From: Fratercula arctica
Lineage: Eukaryota; Chordata; Aves; Charadriiformes; Alcidae
Length of the DNA: 64,000 nt
NCBI GenBank assembly: GCA_947846985.1
Contig: CANTUZ010000003.1
Span: forward strand, 59,406,096 to 59,470,095
Direction of reading: 5' to 3'
Shown: piece after piece, positions 9,481 through 21,454 of the stretch
Layout of the letters: each line of letters begins with the position of its first letter
How positions within the stretch are numbered: the stretch's first letter is position 1
Translations under genes and position numbers: made by a program
Notes under the pieces: model-generated
Told to the model about the DNA's origin: nothing
Database searches by the model: none
The model's input: only the letters and a program-made list of their open reading frames with translations

Positions 9481-12400
9481 CACGAGGTGTCTAGTTTTCA
9501 TGTGTTCTTTGAATTTCCCAAGTTTGCTGGCGTTCCAGTATATTGTTAGAACCTTTTATTCCCAAGCGCTGCTTTCCCAGAGAAGGAGTGCCCTTAAGAA
9601 TGTGAGTGGCAGTGAAAAATGTGGATCTTATTTTGGCCTCCTCAGATATTATCAATTTAAACCAGTTTATTTCTCCAATAATACCATGTGGGGGCAGAAC
9701 CACAGCTGGTACGTTGTCGTTGCCATTCTAGCACGATGGCGTATGACCCATGTAATACCATAATGGATGGTGACCCCTTCTAACCATTAAAGGTTGGTTT
9801 CTCATATCCATTGCAGTGTTCCTACCTTTATTCCAGATCATTACGGTAACCTTGCCAAGATAAGTGAGTGCCAGAAAACTTGCTCATCTCAGACTGGAGA
9901 GAGGAGAAGTGGTGTGTGTAGCTGGAGGTGAGCAGCTTGTTGGATCATGCTTCCCTAAAAAAAGGAGAAGTCAGTTATACATTCTAAATAAACAAGCCTT
10001 GTCTGATAAAAGCCCCTCTCTTCTCCTCCTTGGCTGCATGGCTGTATTGTGAACAAAATGCTCTGCACAATGATCAGCTAATCAGGTAATCACAGATATT
10101 TTATTAAAAGGGAACCAGGCAACCCCCAATGGTAAATGCTCTGTTAACATAGCCTTTATAAGCAGCCACCTTACTGTGGGAGTTACCTCTGGCTTGTTTG
10201 ATTATTTTAATTAATTTGCAGCTGCAATTTACCATCTACCACCTTTTCAGCCTTCAGGCATTTTTTTTTTTAATAATCATTGAGCAAGTATCACTGAGAT
10301 TACATGTGATATTTTTGGGTTACAATGGAGCAACCCTAAAGAGGTTTCGGGTACTTATAATCTTAACTGTATTTTCTTAATGAGTTAATGTTTATGAAGT
10401 GCTTTGAAAAAACCATACCCTCATAGAAGGCCTAGGCATCAATGATGACCACTTTGCACGCTTTGGAAGGGGTGTGGAGGAAGAAAGCAAACACGGCCGA
10501 CGGAAGTTTTCCCAGGCGTGGGCAATCTTTGGAACCAACACAGCTGGTAGAGCAAACCAGGACCGGGGGACAGATAATCTCATGAGCCCTCTGCCTGCTC
10601 TCTCCCCGGTGCATCTGGCTCCGAGCCCTCAGTGGTGAGGGAGGTGTGGGGCTGCCTTTGTGCTCCATGGTACTGAGCTAACACGCTCCCGGCTCGGGCT
10701 CAGCACTGGGGGAAGGCAGCTGCACCGCTCCCAGCCGGGGCTGTTGGTCTCCAGGCAAGGCTTGGTGGCCCCCGTGTGTGCTGACAGCCCCTCTAAGGGT
10801 GATGGGGAGGGGGTTCCTCCAAAATGACTTGGTGCGGTGGGGGCATGTAGTTCTGATGGGACCAAGAAAAGTAACTTGGCGGTCTCTAATGAAAAAGTTG
10901 TGTGTTTTTAAAAGGGATGAAAAGAAGAGATTTAACAGGGCACTCGTCTAAACTGCAGAACTGAATGAGGATTTTTTAGATGCAGTATGCTATAGAATTT
11001 CTAAGTCAGGAATATAATTACCTATTATATTGTTCAAGGAGGTTATAATTTTCTATGAAGACCCATATGTCTTTTCTGTAAAGCACAAGGGAAATACAGA
11101 TGCTCTGGCAAGCTCTCTTTATTCCCTTCTCATGGAATACTGTCACCAGAGTCACTTCAGGATTTATTTGCGTCAGCAAAACAGAGAGCATATTGGTCTC
11201 ATATAACTGCCTGCACAATCCTCTTACGAAGCTTTAGATTCTGACTCAGGGTAGTTACTCCGTCGCATGTTAAATACCGTTATGTGGACTTGCCTGCTGC
11301 AGGACACATTGCCAGCAGTGGATAAGAATTAGCACCAATAAAGGACATCATTAGCTATAACAGGCCCAAATGGAGTCAAGCGACTCAAGTACAAAAATTT
11401 CAATCCAAGAATGCTGTAGCCAGCTCCCGCTTAACCCCAGCAGCACCTACATGTACAAGGTGCCTCCTTGTTTAAGGCTGTTTCCTGCTTTTGGGCAGGA
11501 GCTGAACTCTGCTTGGAACTGCTTTGTACCTCTTCCCCTCCCAAACTGACCTGGACACCAGAAACTATGTATTTCTTGGCCTAGATCCTCCGAGCGACCT
11601 GCCCTGCTGAGCAGGTTTTTGAAAATACCTGACATATGATGAAATGGGGCTCCCTGTTGAATTACACTTCTGGCAAGTGCTGTCAACACCTCTTAGAGAT
11701 TAGCTTAATGACTTGGTCACCCTTCCTGGGTATCTAAAAAAAACCCCGAATCTGTGTTGAAACTGGCTAGATCAACATCTCCAGTCTCCTAGGAGAGTGC
11801 CCTAAGTACCCCACGAGGAGCAGAAGAGCCTTTTCTTTCCTGCTGAAGTTCTGCTACTATGAAGCAAAAAATTCAAGATTCATTGGATCATCGAGCTTGT
11901 AGCCTATTGCCCCCACAAAGAAAAGCTCTTTGGATGTGCCCTGCTCTGCAGGGAGAGAGCTATCTGTAAGGCCAGTGAATAGAGTGGTGTGACAGAGATT
12001 TTGAAGGACAGGGACTGAGCACAAGCAGTTCCCTGTCTGCAGCTTTCTAGACAGCTTGGAGAGCACGTTTTCAAACATGCTCCATATTTTGTATCCAGCT
12101 CCTTTCTGAGGTGATCGTCCCACTCCTGTCCAAAGGAGGGGGGCAGATGGCAGATGTACAGTTCTGGGCTTTAGAATGAGGACCAAGCCCCAAAAATTAG
12201 GTGCTGCAATGCCTGAATCTTTTATTGGGTTTTGCCCTAAATAGCTCAGGGAGAACAAGCCTTGTTGATTTATTCCATTCCACAGTGGAACAAGTCAATG
12301 GGAGTTATCCTTTTAAGTCATTTAGCCACCCCTGAAAATCCCAATCGATATTCTCTAAAGAATGTCCTTAAAGTAAATCCAGGATATTCAATGCAAAACC

Positions 12401-13480
12401 TGCACAGCGCATCATGTATTTTAGTCTAGCCACTATTTTGGAGGTTTTTTTCAGCTAATTTGCCTGCATGAAAAGATCAGCAGTCTGTGTACTAATTGAG
12501 TTTATGCCTGTGACGATGTCCCTGTGCCCTTTTCTGATACAGAGATTACATACGCTAAACACAGACCCTGAACATATGCTTACTGTAGGCTCAATTTAAG
12601 ATGAAAGTGCTGGATAGTTTGACTTGTTCTGCAATTATTCTGGGGGGCTTTGCGTATGCTGCATCTGTCACGTGTGTTTGCACTGTCTTTAACATGCCTG
12701 CTTTCAACTGGGCTCGGTACCACTGGTGGCACCGGGAACACAGGAAACAGCTTTCACTGTGAAACACTTGGCTTTTGCCCCTGTGTGATGCCTACACGAG
12801 CTGTAATAAGCTGATTTGTTTGGGGTACGTAAGTCTTGTCCAAATGATTGTGCTTGGTGAGGAAAACTCTTTTTAAGAGTTTCTTTAATTTGTGAGCATG
12901 GAGGTGCCCTGGGCATATGGTTCATATGCGTAGGGGTTTATTAGGCATGTGGTTGAATTTAAGCAAAAGATAAATGTCTCTATCATTTTATACAAGATAA
13001 TCTTGAGCGGGACCGCTGTGGAGGCAGGGCTGGATTAAACTCATCCTTGGCAGCAGACCCCTGCAAGGACCATGAACCACTGGAATCCCCATAAAGGATG
13101 AACTGGCATTCAGGAACTGCTGGCTCTCCATTCTGGCTGCACATGGTGCCTCGGTGTCATTTTTCTTGCACCTTTAAGAAGCGGGGATGGCCTCCTATCG
13201 CGCTGTGCATCGCTGTATGTTGTAAAATCATCTCCTACAGACAAAGCTCCTCAGCCAACGCACATCAAGCTAGCTCCAGTGGTGCCAGTGCACCTCTGCC
13301 GTAGGGCAGCCAAGGGACTCTGGGAGCCTGACACCTCTGAGGTCTGTTCAAGCATACAGATAGCCTGCAAGGTCTTGGCCGCTCGCAGGCTGGACTGCCG
13401 GCTGGTGGGAGCAGTGGTAAAAGAAAACAGCAGTTTTTGGAAAACTGGTAAAAATTGCTGCTCCAGTGAGTTTCCCTGCT
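9481..13480. other. intergenic, no gene seen
   Basis: There is no convincing coding frame or interspersed repeat. The stretch 10430-10860 is richer in GC and carries overlapping minus-strand frames of about 60-80 codons without recognisable domains; these look like composition effects. The remainder is mixed AT-rich sequence. Confidence 0.7.
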
Positions 13481-13492
13481 TTTCTGCATTGT

Positions 13493-13666
13493 ATGAATAT
13501 TCATTCTGTAGCTGACATGACAAAGGGAGCTTGATCAGCAGCAGGCTTAATCAAAAACAATAACAATATTACCACATAAACTGCCTTTTCACATTCTTTC
13601 CTGATGAGTGACATCTCTTAACTGACAGGAGTATTGCTAAGCAAAGCAGCCAGGATGAATATGCAT
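13493..13666. promoter_or_regulatory. candidate enhancer: two MORE-like POU sites with SOX sites
   Basis: ATGAATATTCAT at 13493-13504 is a perfect 12-bp palindrome. ATGAATATGCAT at 13655-13666 differs at one position from the POU-dimer MORE element (ATGCATATGCAT). Between them are tandem AACAAT SOX-like sites at 13556-13567 and ACAAAG at 13520-13525. The motifs are seen directly; enhancer function is inference. A single 12-bp palindrome is expected several times by chance in 64 kb, so the case rests on the cluster. Confidence 0.4.
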
Positions 13667-14744
13667 GGCGGCGTCCACGGCCCCGTGAACACCCAGCAAG
13701 GTGGAGAAAGCCAGCGGAGGCAGATCCGGCTCCGTACGGGAGAACAGCATTTCCTTTCCCTCTCCCCTGCCAGAATATAAGAAGAGGCTGACACCATGCC
13801 ATAGAAACTAATGGAGTTTCCACATTCATTTTAACAGCAGGAGATGCAGTCTCTGAAGGCTTGTTTCCATGAGGTGATGAGAAATCTTGCTGCTAAAGTT
13901 GCAGGGATGTCAGAGTGCTTGGCATTTTGCCGTTTCAACTTCTTTCCTTCCCATCTGCTCCTAGAGAAGTGAAGGTCTTTGCCTGGTTTGGCCGCGCTCT
14001 GCCGGGGCAGGGGGGCTGTGGGAGGCAGCTCTGGGCAGTGGAACGAGCTGGTCCCTGAATGTCCTCGGTGCTGGTGTAAACGCCCTGAATCCTCTGGGCC
14101 TATTAGTCTTGGCCCTCTGTAAACAGTGGCATTGTGCAGTCTGCAAGGCAAATGAAGGCCCGGGGGAGGACCATTGTGCTTATTCTTCCTAAGTAGATAT
14201 ATGCTCATGGTCTCCAAAGAGTTATTGCAAAAGGGTGACTATTTCATAAGCCAGCTTTTCTGAAGAGCTGGGCTCTTTGACTGAGGCGCTTAGATGAAGT
14301 GGTCAGTTTTCAAAAGCGCTGAACACTTGTTCTCAGCAGAAAGTGCTGGATTCTGGGCACATGTGAAAATCTGCCCCTTAAAAACTTCTTAATGACTAAC
14401 TTAATGACGTCTGGCACTTCACTTCCATTTGCTATTTCTCACAATCCTTCCTCCCTTCACAACAACCATATTTAGGCAGAAAGAAAGAAGGCAAAAAACA
14501 AATGAATGAAACAACGACCAAACATTCATGGCTGAAATAGCCTGTTCCTTTTTACTGCCAGGAAAAATGAAAATGATAAAGCGGAGGCTTTGACCAGTTT
14601 TGTGACAAAGTTTTTCCTCTCCATTTCATATGTCTAAATGACATTTTAACTCATGGGACTGGTACAGAGAGGCATCTTGGACTCGTCTTAAATCTTTCAG
14701 AAGTTTTCTTTGGGCACTCAGCAGAGAGAGGGGCCTTTAACTTC

Positions 14745-14758
14745 AAAAAAAAAAAAAA
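14745..14758 (+). repeat. poly(A) tract (14 A)
   Basis: Fourteen consecutive A bases. There is no upstream poly(A) signal or coding remnant, so this is not a retrogene tail. Confidence 0.85.
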
Positions 14759-15276
14759 GGCAAAGACATGGTGTGCTGCAGGGAACAGTCTTTCTCTGGC
14801 AGAAGATGAGCTAAATAGTCTAATAGGTTTTTTCCATCTGTATTTCCTCTGGTCCTACTGCGAGCAGAAGGGATTCAGATCCAGCTCATCTCTCAGGGTG
14901 GGGGGTGAAGGGGGCTGGGTGATATAAGCTCGGCCCTGCTGCCTGCTCCATCAATTAATACAGGCAGCGGGAAGAAGCTGAGGGGGAATAACACCCCTGT
15001 GGTGTTGCCCCTGCACTGCGGGATCCCGTGAAATGTTTTTGCTGGCTCTCCGCAGAGCTGGATCTCTGCCAGGCTGTGAGAGCAAAGGATCAGCCACCGT
15101 CTAGAGCGTTGCCCTGCGCTAACCCGCTGGATTTCCATGCAGAAATCCAAGCGAGAGTTAACACCGCTTTTAAGCAGCCTAAACTTTGGCTGGGCTTGCT
15201 CTCCAGCTGCCGCTGCCTCGGCCGGTGCCAGGAAAGCCACTGGTGGGGCAGTGCTGGCTGGGGGGCTCAGCCCGGT

Positions 15277-15314
15277 GGGGCAGGGCAGGGGAGGGGGGCT
15301 GCCGGGGGGGGGGG
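15277..15314 (+). repeat. G-quadruplex motif and G11 run
   Basis: GGGG-CA-GGG-CA-GGGG-A-GGGGGG at 15277-15298 fits the canonical G3+ N1-7 pattern. An 11-G run follows at 15304-15314. The surrounding 15.0-15.45 kb is GC-rich with scattered CpG. Confidence 0.85.
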
Positions 15315-15640
15315 TCCAGGGTGGCCATTCCTTGGAGATGCATAGCTCGAGGCTGCTCTGGCCGGTCGGTGCCCCGCGAGCTCCAGGAAAGTACTTGGAA
15401 ATTCTGTATGCTGGAGCTCGCAAAGTTTCCTGGCTCCTGCAGTCTGATTTTCCAGGAAAGGGGACAAGTTAAACCCTCCAACGGTTCGGTTTGCTGTTTT
15501 TCTTAAAATTAAGGTATTCAAGATAATGCCAACAGTGTCAAACGTTACCCCTCCCCGGGGGAATATGAGACAGGAGCCAAAAATATGTTGTCACAATGCG
15601 CATTACCTGAGAATTTCATTAAATTAAAAAGGGCAGTGAA

Positions 15641-15657
15641 GAATAGAATAGAATAGA
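15641..15657 (+). repeat. short GAATA repeat
   Basis: Three GAATA units in tandem inside an A-rich stretch form a minor microsatellite. Confidence 0.7.
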
Positions 15658-16029
15658 AAAAGAAAGTTGGAGAAAGTCTCTGACTGATTTAAATAGGTAG
15701 GATAGATTCTCCCCCTCTCCCCGCCTTCCCCATTGGCCTGTTAGTTTCAGAAACATCAGCAGTGACGATGATTTAGTCATCTGTATTCTGCGGGCTTTAA
15801 TGAGATGCCAGCTCCTGATTTTATACACAAGTTTCTTGATAGACTGCCTATTTCAGCAGAAATTACTGTTGTCAGCTCAGTGTTCAGGGTGTTAAAATCA
15901 TCAGTGTCACAATGTTCTAAATAGGTGATGCAAAATGTGACATCCAGAGAGAAGAACTCCGGGGGTGTAACATTTTTCAAAAATTTACCATCATTCAAAT
16001 GCTACAGGATCTGCAGTGAACTGAAGGCT

Positions 16030-16055
16030 GGGGGGTTGGGGTGGGGGGTGGGGGG
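16030..16055 (+). repeat. G-quadruplex motif
   Basis: Four G tracts of 6, 4, 6 and 6 bases are separated by TT, T and T. This is a textbook intramolecular G4 pattern with very short loops, which favours stable folding. Confidence 0.9.
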
Positions 16056-16357
16056 AAGAGGAAATCTTTCTGTACTATAACGAATAAAATGCTACAATGG
16101 AGTTTGAAGGTGCAAATCAGGCTATAACAAAACATGAGTGTGCATGCTTTCAACACCAAAATGACTTACTGGCTGCTAATTAAATCTCACTGCAAATGGG
16201 ATTTCATTTTTATTTTTTGATGGAAAAAGTGGTTTTATTACATTTACTTGGCTGACAGCCAGGAATACAGCTCAATACGAATCAAGCAAAGTTAAAGGCC
16301 TTCTGCAGCAACATATGGCTTGTTTGGGAAGTATGAGTCATAAATGGAACCAGATGC

Positions 16358-16374
16358 AAAAAAAAAAAAAAAAA
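16358..16374 (+). repeat. poly(A) tract (17 A)
   Basis: Seventeen A bases with no upstream retrogene signature. Confidence 0.85.
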
Positions 16375-19052
16375 GTTATAAGAAGGTAGCAACTGTCCTC
16401 AGGCAGATGCCGATATTGTTATTTCTGATGTTTCCATCTCGTTGTGAAAAATTTACACGTGCATATTAGTGAACCATTTTTTCCAGCAAGAACTGTCTGT
16501 TTCAAAGCCCTTCGATGGCATAGGTCGACTCAGTCTGCTCACGCAGCTAGTTCATACCTTACACAAGTTATTTTCTTCTTGTGATTTATTAAAACATGAT
16601 TCCTAGTGCTGCCTTGCTTCTCTGCTGGTTTCAGGGTGTTTCTTAACACACACGGGGCTGGCCATTAGTTTGTTCTCCAAGTGCAATGTAAATACAGGCT
16701 AGTAGAAGTACGTCCTTGCCTAGGAATAAACCCTATGGATGCTTTATGACCGCGCCCTGCGCATATGTGCGAGGAGGGCGTGCATGCATATGCCTGTACA
16801 CACACAAGTCAAGCCAACCCAGCTGCCAAGAAGATGACAACCGACATGGGGAGGGGAACCATCAGGGGCCATCTTCCGCCAAGATCTTCGACTGCCTGTA
16901 GCAAGGCAATGGGTAAACAGGGGAGGACTGGAGCTGGTGAACCTCAGGGGGTGTGGGCAGACTGGGGGCATTTCGGCACCATTAGCAGGGCCACCAGCTC
17001 TTTGCCTGCATGCTGCTGGTGTTGTTGCATGTCAAGGACTCTCTGCAACTGCATGAAGAGCTACATGCCTGTGCACCCATCGCTGTGTTGTGCACCCACA
17101 GCATAGGCATGCTTTTAGCAGAGTCCCAGAAGCTTCTAAAGTTTGGCTCTTGAGCCCTAGGTATCATTTTCTTTTTGCCAGAGCCTTGTGTCCATGTTTC
17201 ACCCTTTTCCTGTTGTTTCTCTCTCCTAAATCCTCCAGCCCTTCACTCTCTGTTTACCATGTAGGATATCAAGAACTTTGTCAGAGTTTAAGTCAGCAAG
17301 ATCCTCTTCCTTCCCACATAAAATCTCCTCTTGCCACAGGTAAGACAGATCCTCTGAGGCTCTCTGCTGGGCAAAGCCTAGTTAGTCCTGGTCTTAAAAG
17401 AAATAATAAGTCTTATGTATTCCAGTCCTGTAGAGGAAAATGGTCATGCATCCTTGAATAGTGTCACAATCCATCCAGTGCAAGCGGTGCAGGTGCAAAC
17501 ACCAGTTGATAGGGTAGGCTACAAATCAATCTCCTTCACCCAGTGGTGGACACCAGACGATGAGCAAATGGTGAACACCCCACTGGGAGATAGTGCCCTG
17601 CTGCACGTGTCCTTCCAGCCCTGGCTATCCCTTCATGCTGCTGCCAAGGCTCCTCCAGTGTGGGGCTGTTTGCACAGTCCAGGGCTGTCATGTGGCTCAG
17701 CCTTGCCATAACTCCTCAAAGGTGGGGCAACCTCCTTGGAGAACTTGTGAGACATCTGCTTTATGCTGTGCCCTCTACCAGCAGGACGTACAAGAGCTGC
17801 CCAAGGCCTTGTTCATGTCCTCCACCTGGAAAACTATGTGCTTAAACCACAGCTTGAACCACCGCCCTTTTCTTGGCAGGCTTCTTTTGTACTTAGAAAA
17901 AGGCTATTGTATCAACTGCATGGTTATCTGATCCCACACCATCTCACCTTGTTTGATCTGCAAAGCTTAGGAAAGTCACCTGCTTCTCTCAGTGGAAATG
18001 CATTTGGAATCAGTGTACGTGGCTATAGCCTGCCCAAAATGCCCATCCACCGTCATATCAGCTCCAGTCTTTCTCACTGGAGCTTAAGCTATTGCCCAGC
18101 TACGAGCTGCTCCGACATATGAGGAGGCTGGCCCAGCTGAAGAGGGGGAACCGGCTCAGCTCATAACTCAGAGGTATGCTTACTCCCTTGTTATCTTAGT
18201 GAAAAGCCAAACTACAGGCAAACATTACCTCCCAGGGTTTGCATTACAGCATACGTGCAATCCTTTGCACTTTAGGAATTCAGATTGCATATCTGAGTTG
18301 GAAATGTTATTTCCTTCTTTTGCACCTGGTTTCTGCTGGCGTCTGGGATTCTAATGATAGAGGAGAGTTGGCTGTCTGTAATTTTGAAAGTGATACCAGG
18401 GACTGAAGCTAAGGAGAGAGTTGCTGTTAAGGCTGTTGCTTTGTATCCACAAAAATCTGCTGAGAAGGCAGAGGGAAGCTCAGGAGACTGCGTGGCCTCT
18501 GGGATGAACAAGAATCTGTCACCTTGGTGGGGAATCCGGAGCTCAGCCAGATGATGAGACAGGTTGTGTAAGCTGAATGGATGAAAATCTATACCTGTGC
18601 TAAAAACAACCCTATAACACACAAAGCTACTTAAAAGCAGCTAGATTTTGCAATTCTTGCTCATGCTGATGACATCAGTGGGATTACTTAAGTGAGCGGG
18701 TGTTTATTAACATGAATAAGGGCTGTGCTATGTAGCATTAAATGCACCCCAGTTGGGCTGGGGGTTGGGGAGTTCATGTTCATGACTAATGCTTGGTGCT
18801 CGCTAAGAAGAGCTGGGAGTGCCAGAAAAGGAGCTCCCAGCTCCTGGGGGGAAAGGCTTTACTTGCTGTGCATTAATTGTGCTTGCCTTGCTCGTTGTGA
18901 AGGAAAAACTGAGCTCTCCAGCATACCCTCCAAAGGCTTCCTACCTCAGGAAGAGCTGTGGGAGGTTTTGTGTGCAAATTCTCCATAAGAAGAAAAGACC
19001 ACGAGGATGGAAAAACTCTGTCTGCACCAAACTCCCACAGAGAGAAATTTCC

Positions 19053-19069
19053 GGGGGGGGGGGGGGGGG
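19053..19069 (+). repeat. G17 homopolymer
   Basis: Seventeen consecutive G bases. Runs this long are unstable and hard to sequence, so the exact length is doubtful. Confidence 0.85.
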
Positions 19070-20132
19070 TTGGTCCTACAAAGCTGGAGGTATGTGCTTA
19101 ACTTTTCACACCCAGAGAGGCCCCGTTGACTAAATGTATTTAAAATCATCGTATGGTCTGTGCCTTGACTTGTAAGCTCTTTCAGTCACAGCTTTTGTCT
19201 GCCTCTTTGGCCAAGATTTTGTTTCAGACAGTGCATCCTTCCAAGCACAACACTTGTGGCAGTGTAATGGGTAACCCTATTTCTATAGCACAGGAAACCC
19301 AGCAGCTGTTTCCATGCTCCCGGGTTAGATAACCCTCTGCCGTATGCTGGAGGCCAAATTTCCTCACGGAGCGATCTCCCTGGCCCCTGGGGGAGATGTG
19401 AGCCTGTCCCTATCACATGGGGAGGGCTTGGGAGCAGCCCTCCAGAGTGTCTCATCTCTGCTGGTGCAGGTCCTATAACAAAGCTAACGCAATTTAATTC
19501 AACAGAGGATTTGGTTTTTAATTTTGCATGATTTTGATGAGCAGCTGGATAAAAAAAGCTGCCTGGAGCTGAATTTTGCTTTCACTTTCTGAGATTTCCT
19601 GGTGGGTACAAAAGGTATTAATGGCAACCAAAACCAACTCTGTACTTTTGTGGACCAAATGTATCTGTCCTTAGATTATACATAGCCTCAAGAAACCATA
19701 TACAGCTGTATTTAAAAATCTATTTGTTTCATCCTCACCAAATATAAGATTGTGCTGACGGTTGCTATCATAACCCTCAGTGCTGCAAACTCACAGTGTC
19801 GTGGCAAGCTTAAGTTTTTTAAACATTTTCCTGTTGTCTCAGTGGTACAGTTTTTCATGGTTGTCCTTCATCACCAGCCTAGTGACAGTTTACTGACAGC
19901 TGACAATAAGGTACAGGGAAAAACCGCAAGCTTTGAGGTGTTTGTTCCCATCAGCACAGAAATCTGGCAGCCATTCAGGGAGGCCTGGCGGGGATGGAGC
20001 TCCAGGCTGCAAATGCCCGAGCCAGAGGAAAGCTCTGAAAATAGGTTTCCCGAGAGTCGGGGATGGGACATTGGTCATTTTAAAGTCCAAGCTGATAACC
20101 AAAGCAGGGGGAGATGATAATAAACAAATCAG

Positions 20133-20182
20133 AAAAAAAAAACCCAAACAACCCCAACCCAAACAAAAAGCAAACCCCAAAA
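20133..20182 (+). repeat. A/C-only strand-asymmetric tract
   Basis: Fifty bases contain only A and C, except one G at 20170. The tract consists of A runs mixed with CCC and CCCC runs, so the opposite strand is T/G-only with several G3-4 tracts. Confidence 0.8.
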
Positions 20183-21436
20183 TCTAGGAAGGATGTCTTC
20201 TTATACGAGGTTCTATTTCTTATTACATGATCTTCTTATGATTTCCCATTCAGCTATCAGTCCCTCACAAGAACAATGAAATCACAGCAGGTCTACATGG
20301 AGACCAAACTCAAAAATACAAACTTTCAAATATATATTCTAACAAAGAGCTGTACGTGAGGGGCTGGCTGCTACTGAGAACGGGATCAGGCAAACTAGTT
20401 GAAATCAACTTCGAATTTGGAGTGAGTTGCTTTTTGGAAGCTTTGGGTTTATTGAACATTCCTGATAGAGATGTCAAAAAGTAAACATCCAAGCCTTTGT
20501 TTAGAATATTTAATTTAAGATTTTAACTCACTAGGGGAAGAATTCAGATTTCAAGTATAAAGTGAGATAAGTGGAATAGGAGTAAACTAGAAAATGCTGT
20601 CTTTATTTTTCTGTGTTCTGAGTGAGAAGATGCATTAATTTAGAACCAGTGTCATGGGTAACAGGTATAAGTCATTGCTCTCTTATTAAGTGCTTCTTGA
20701 TATCGTGGGAGAATAGGTTGCTTTCATGGTACTGAACATTTATTTTGCTGGATCCTTCTCTGCATCGTACTTGGGGCACATTAATATCCAGTGCACCTGA
20801 GTGAGCCAAGTGAGGTATATTAGTCAGGACATACAAGAGAATAAGCACTGTAATATTTTGTTACGCTGCAGGCAGCTGGTGTCTATGGCGGATGTGATGA
20901 TTTGGGGAATCTGTCTAAGAACAGTTTATGGGTTATGGATCTTGCACATTTGTGTGATATGGAAAACTCCATTTTATCAGAGGGCTGATCTTTTTGTTGC
21001 TGCTGCCTTTCACCCTCTGAGTCGGACTAACGTTCCTAGGAGGACCTGGCACAGGGCTTGCAGTGATAATTAGTGATACCATTGCAATGCACTCATTCTG
21101 AGCAATAAGCTCTCTCCTGTCAAGTCAAACTGGTTCATCACTGCATAACTTAGTTTGGCAATGCAGTCACCTGGCAAAGGTCTGTCGTCATCAGACAGGG
21201 TGAATCAGAAACTGATCTGACAGAGGACGGAGAATGTACCCTCTTGAATCATTTTAAACCTCAATCAGCTTATACAGCTGAGGAACAGCCTGCAGCAGGA
21301 AATCCTTAAGACAGGGAAATCCCAACACTGTTGAATGCACATGAATTACCAAGGATGCCCAAGAGAGTGGATGAGCCAAGGGGCTAGGGACAAAAGCTGT
21401 TCAGTGACAATGTTTGTCCTTGGAATTCAATTAAAG

Positions 21437-21454
21437 CTTTTTTTTAAAAAAAAG
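21437..21454. repeat. T8A8 palindrome
   Basis: C-T8-A8-G is a perfect 18-bp palindrome. It is low complexity, so it is weak evidence of function. Confidence 0.8.

Noticed and set aside
14893..15423. 176-codon minus-strand frame rich in Pro and Ser
   Set aside because: The sequence is a by-product of the G-rich plus strand, and frames are open on both strands here.
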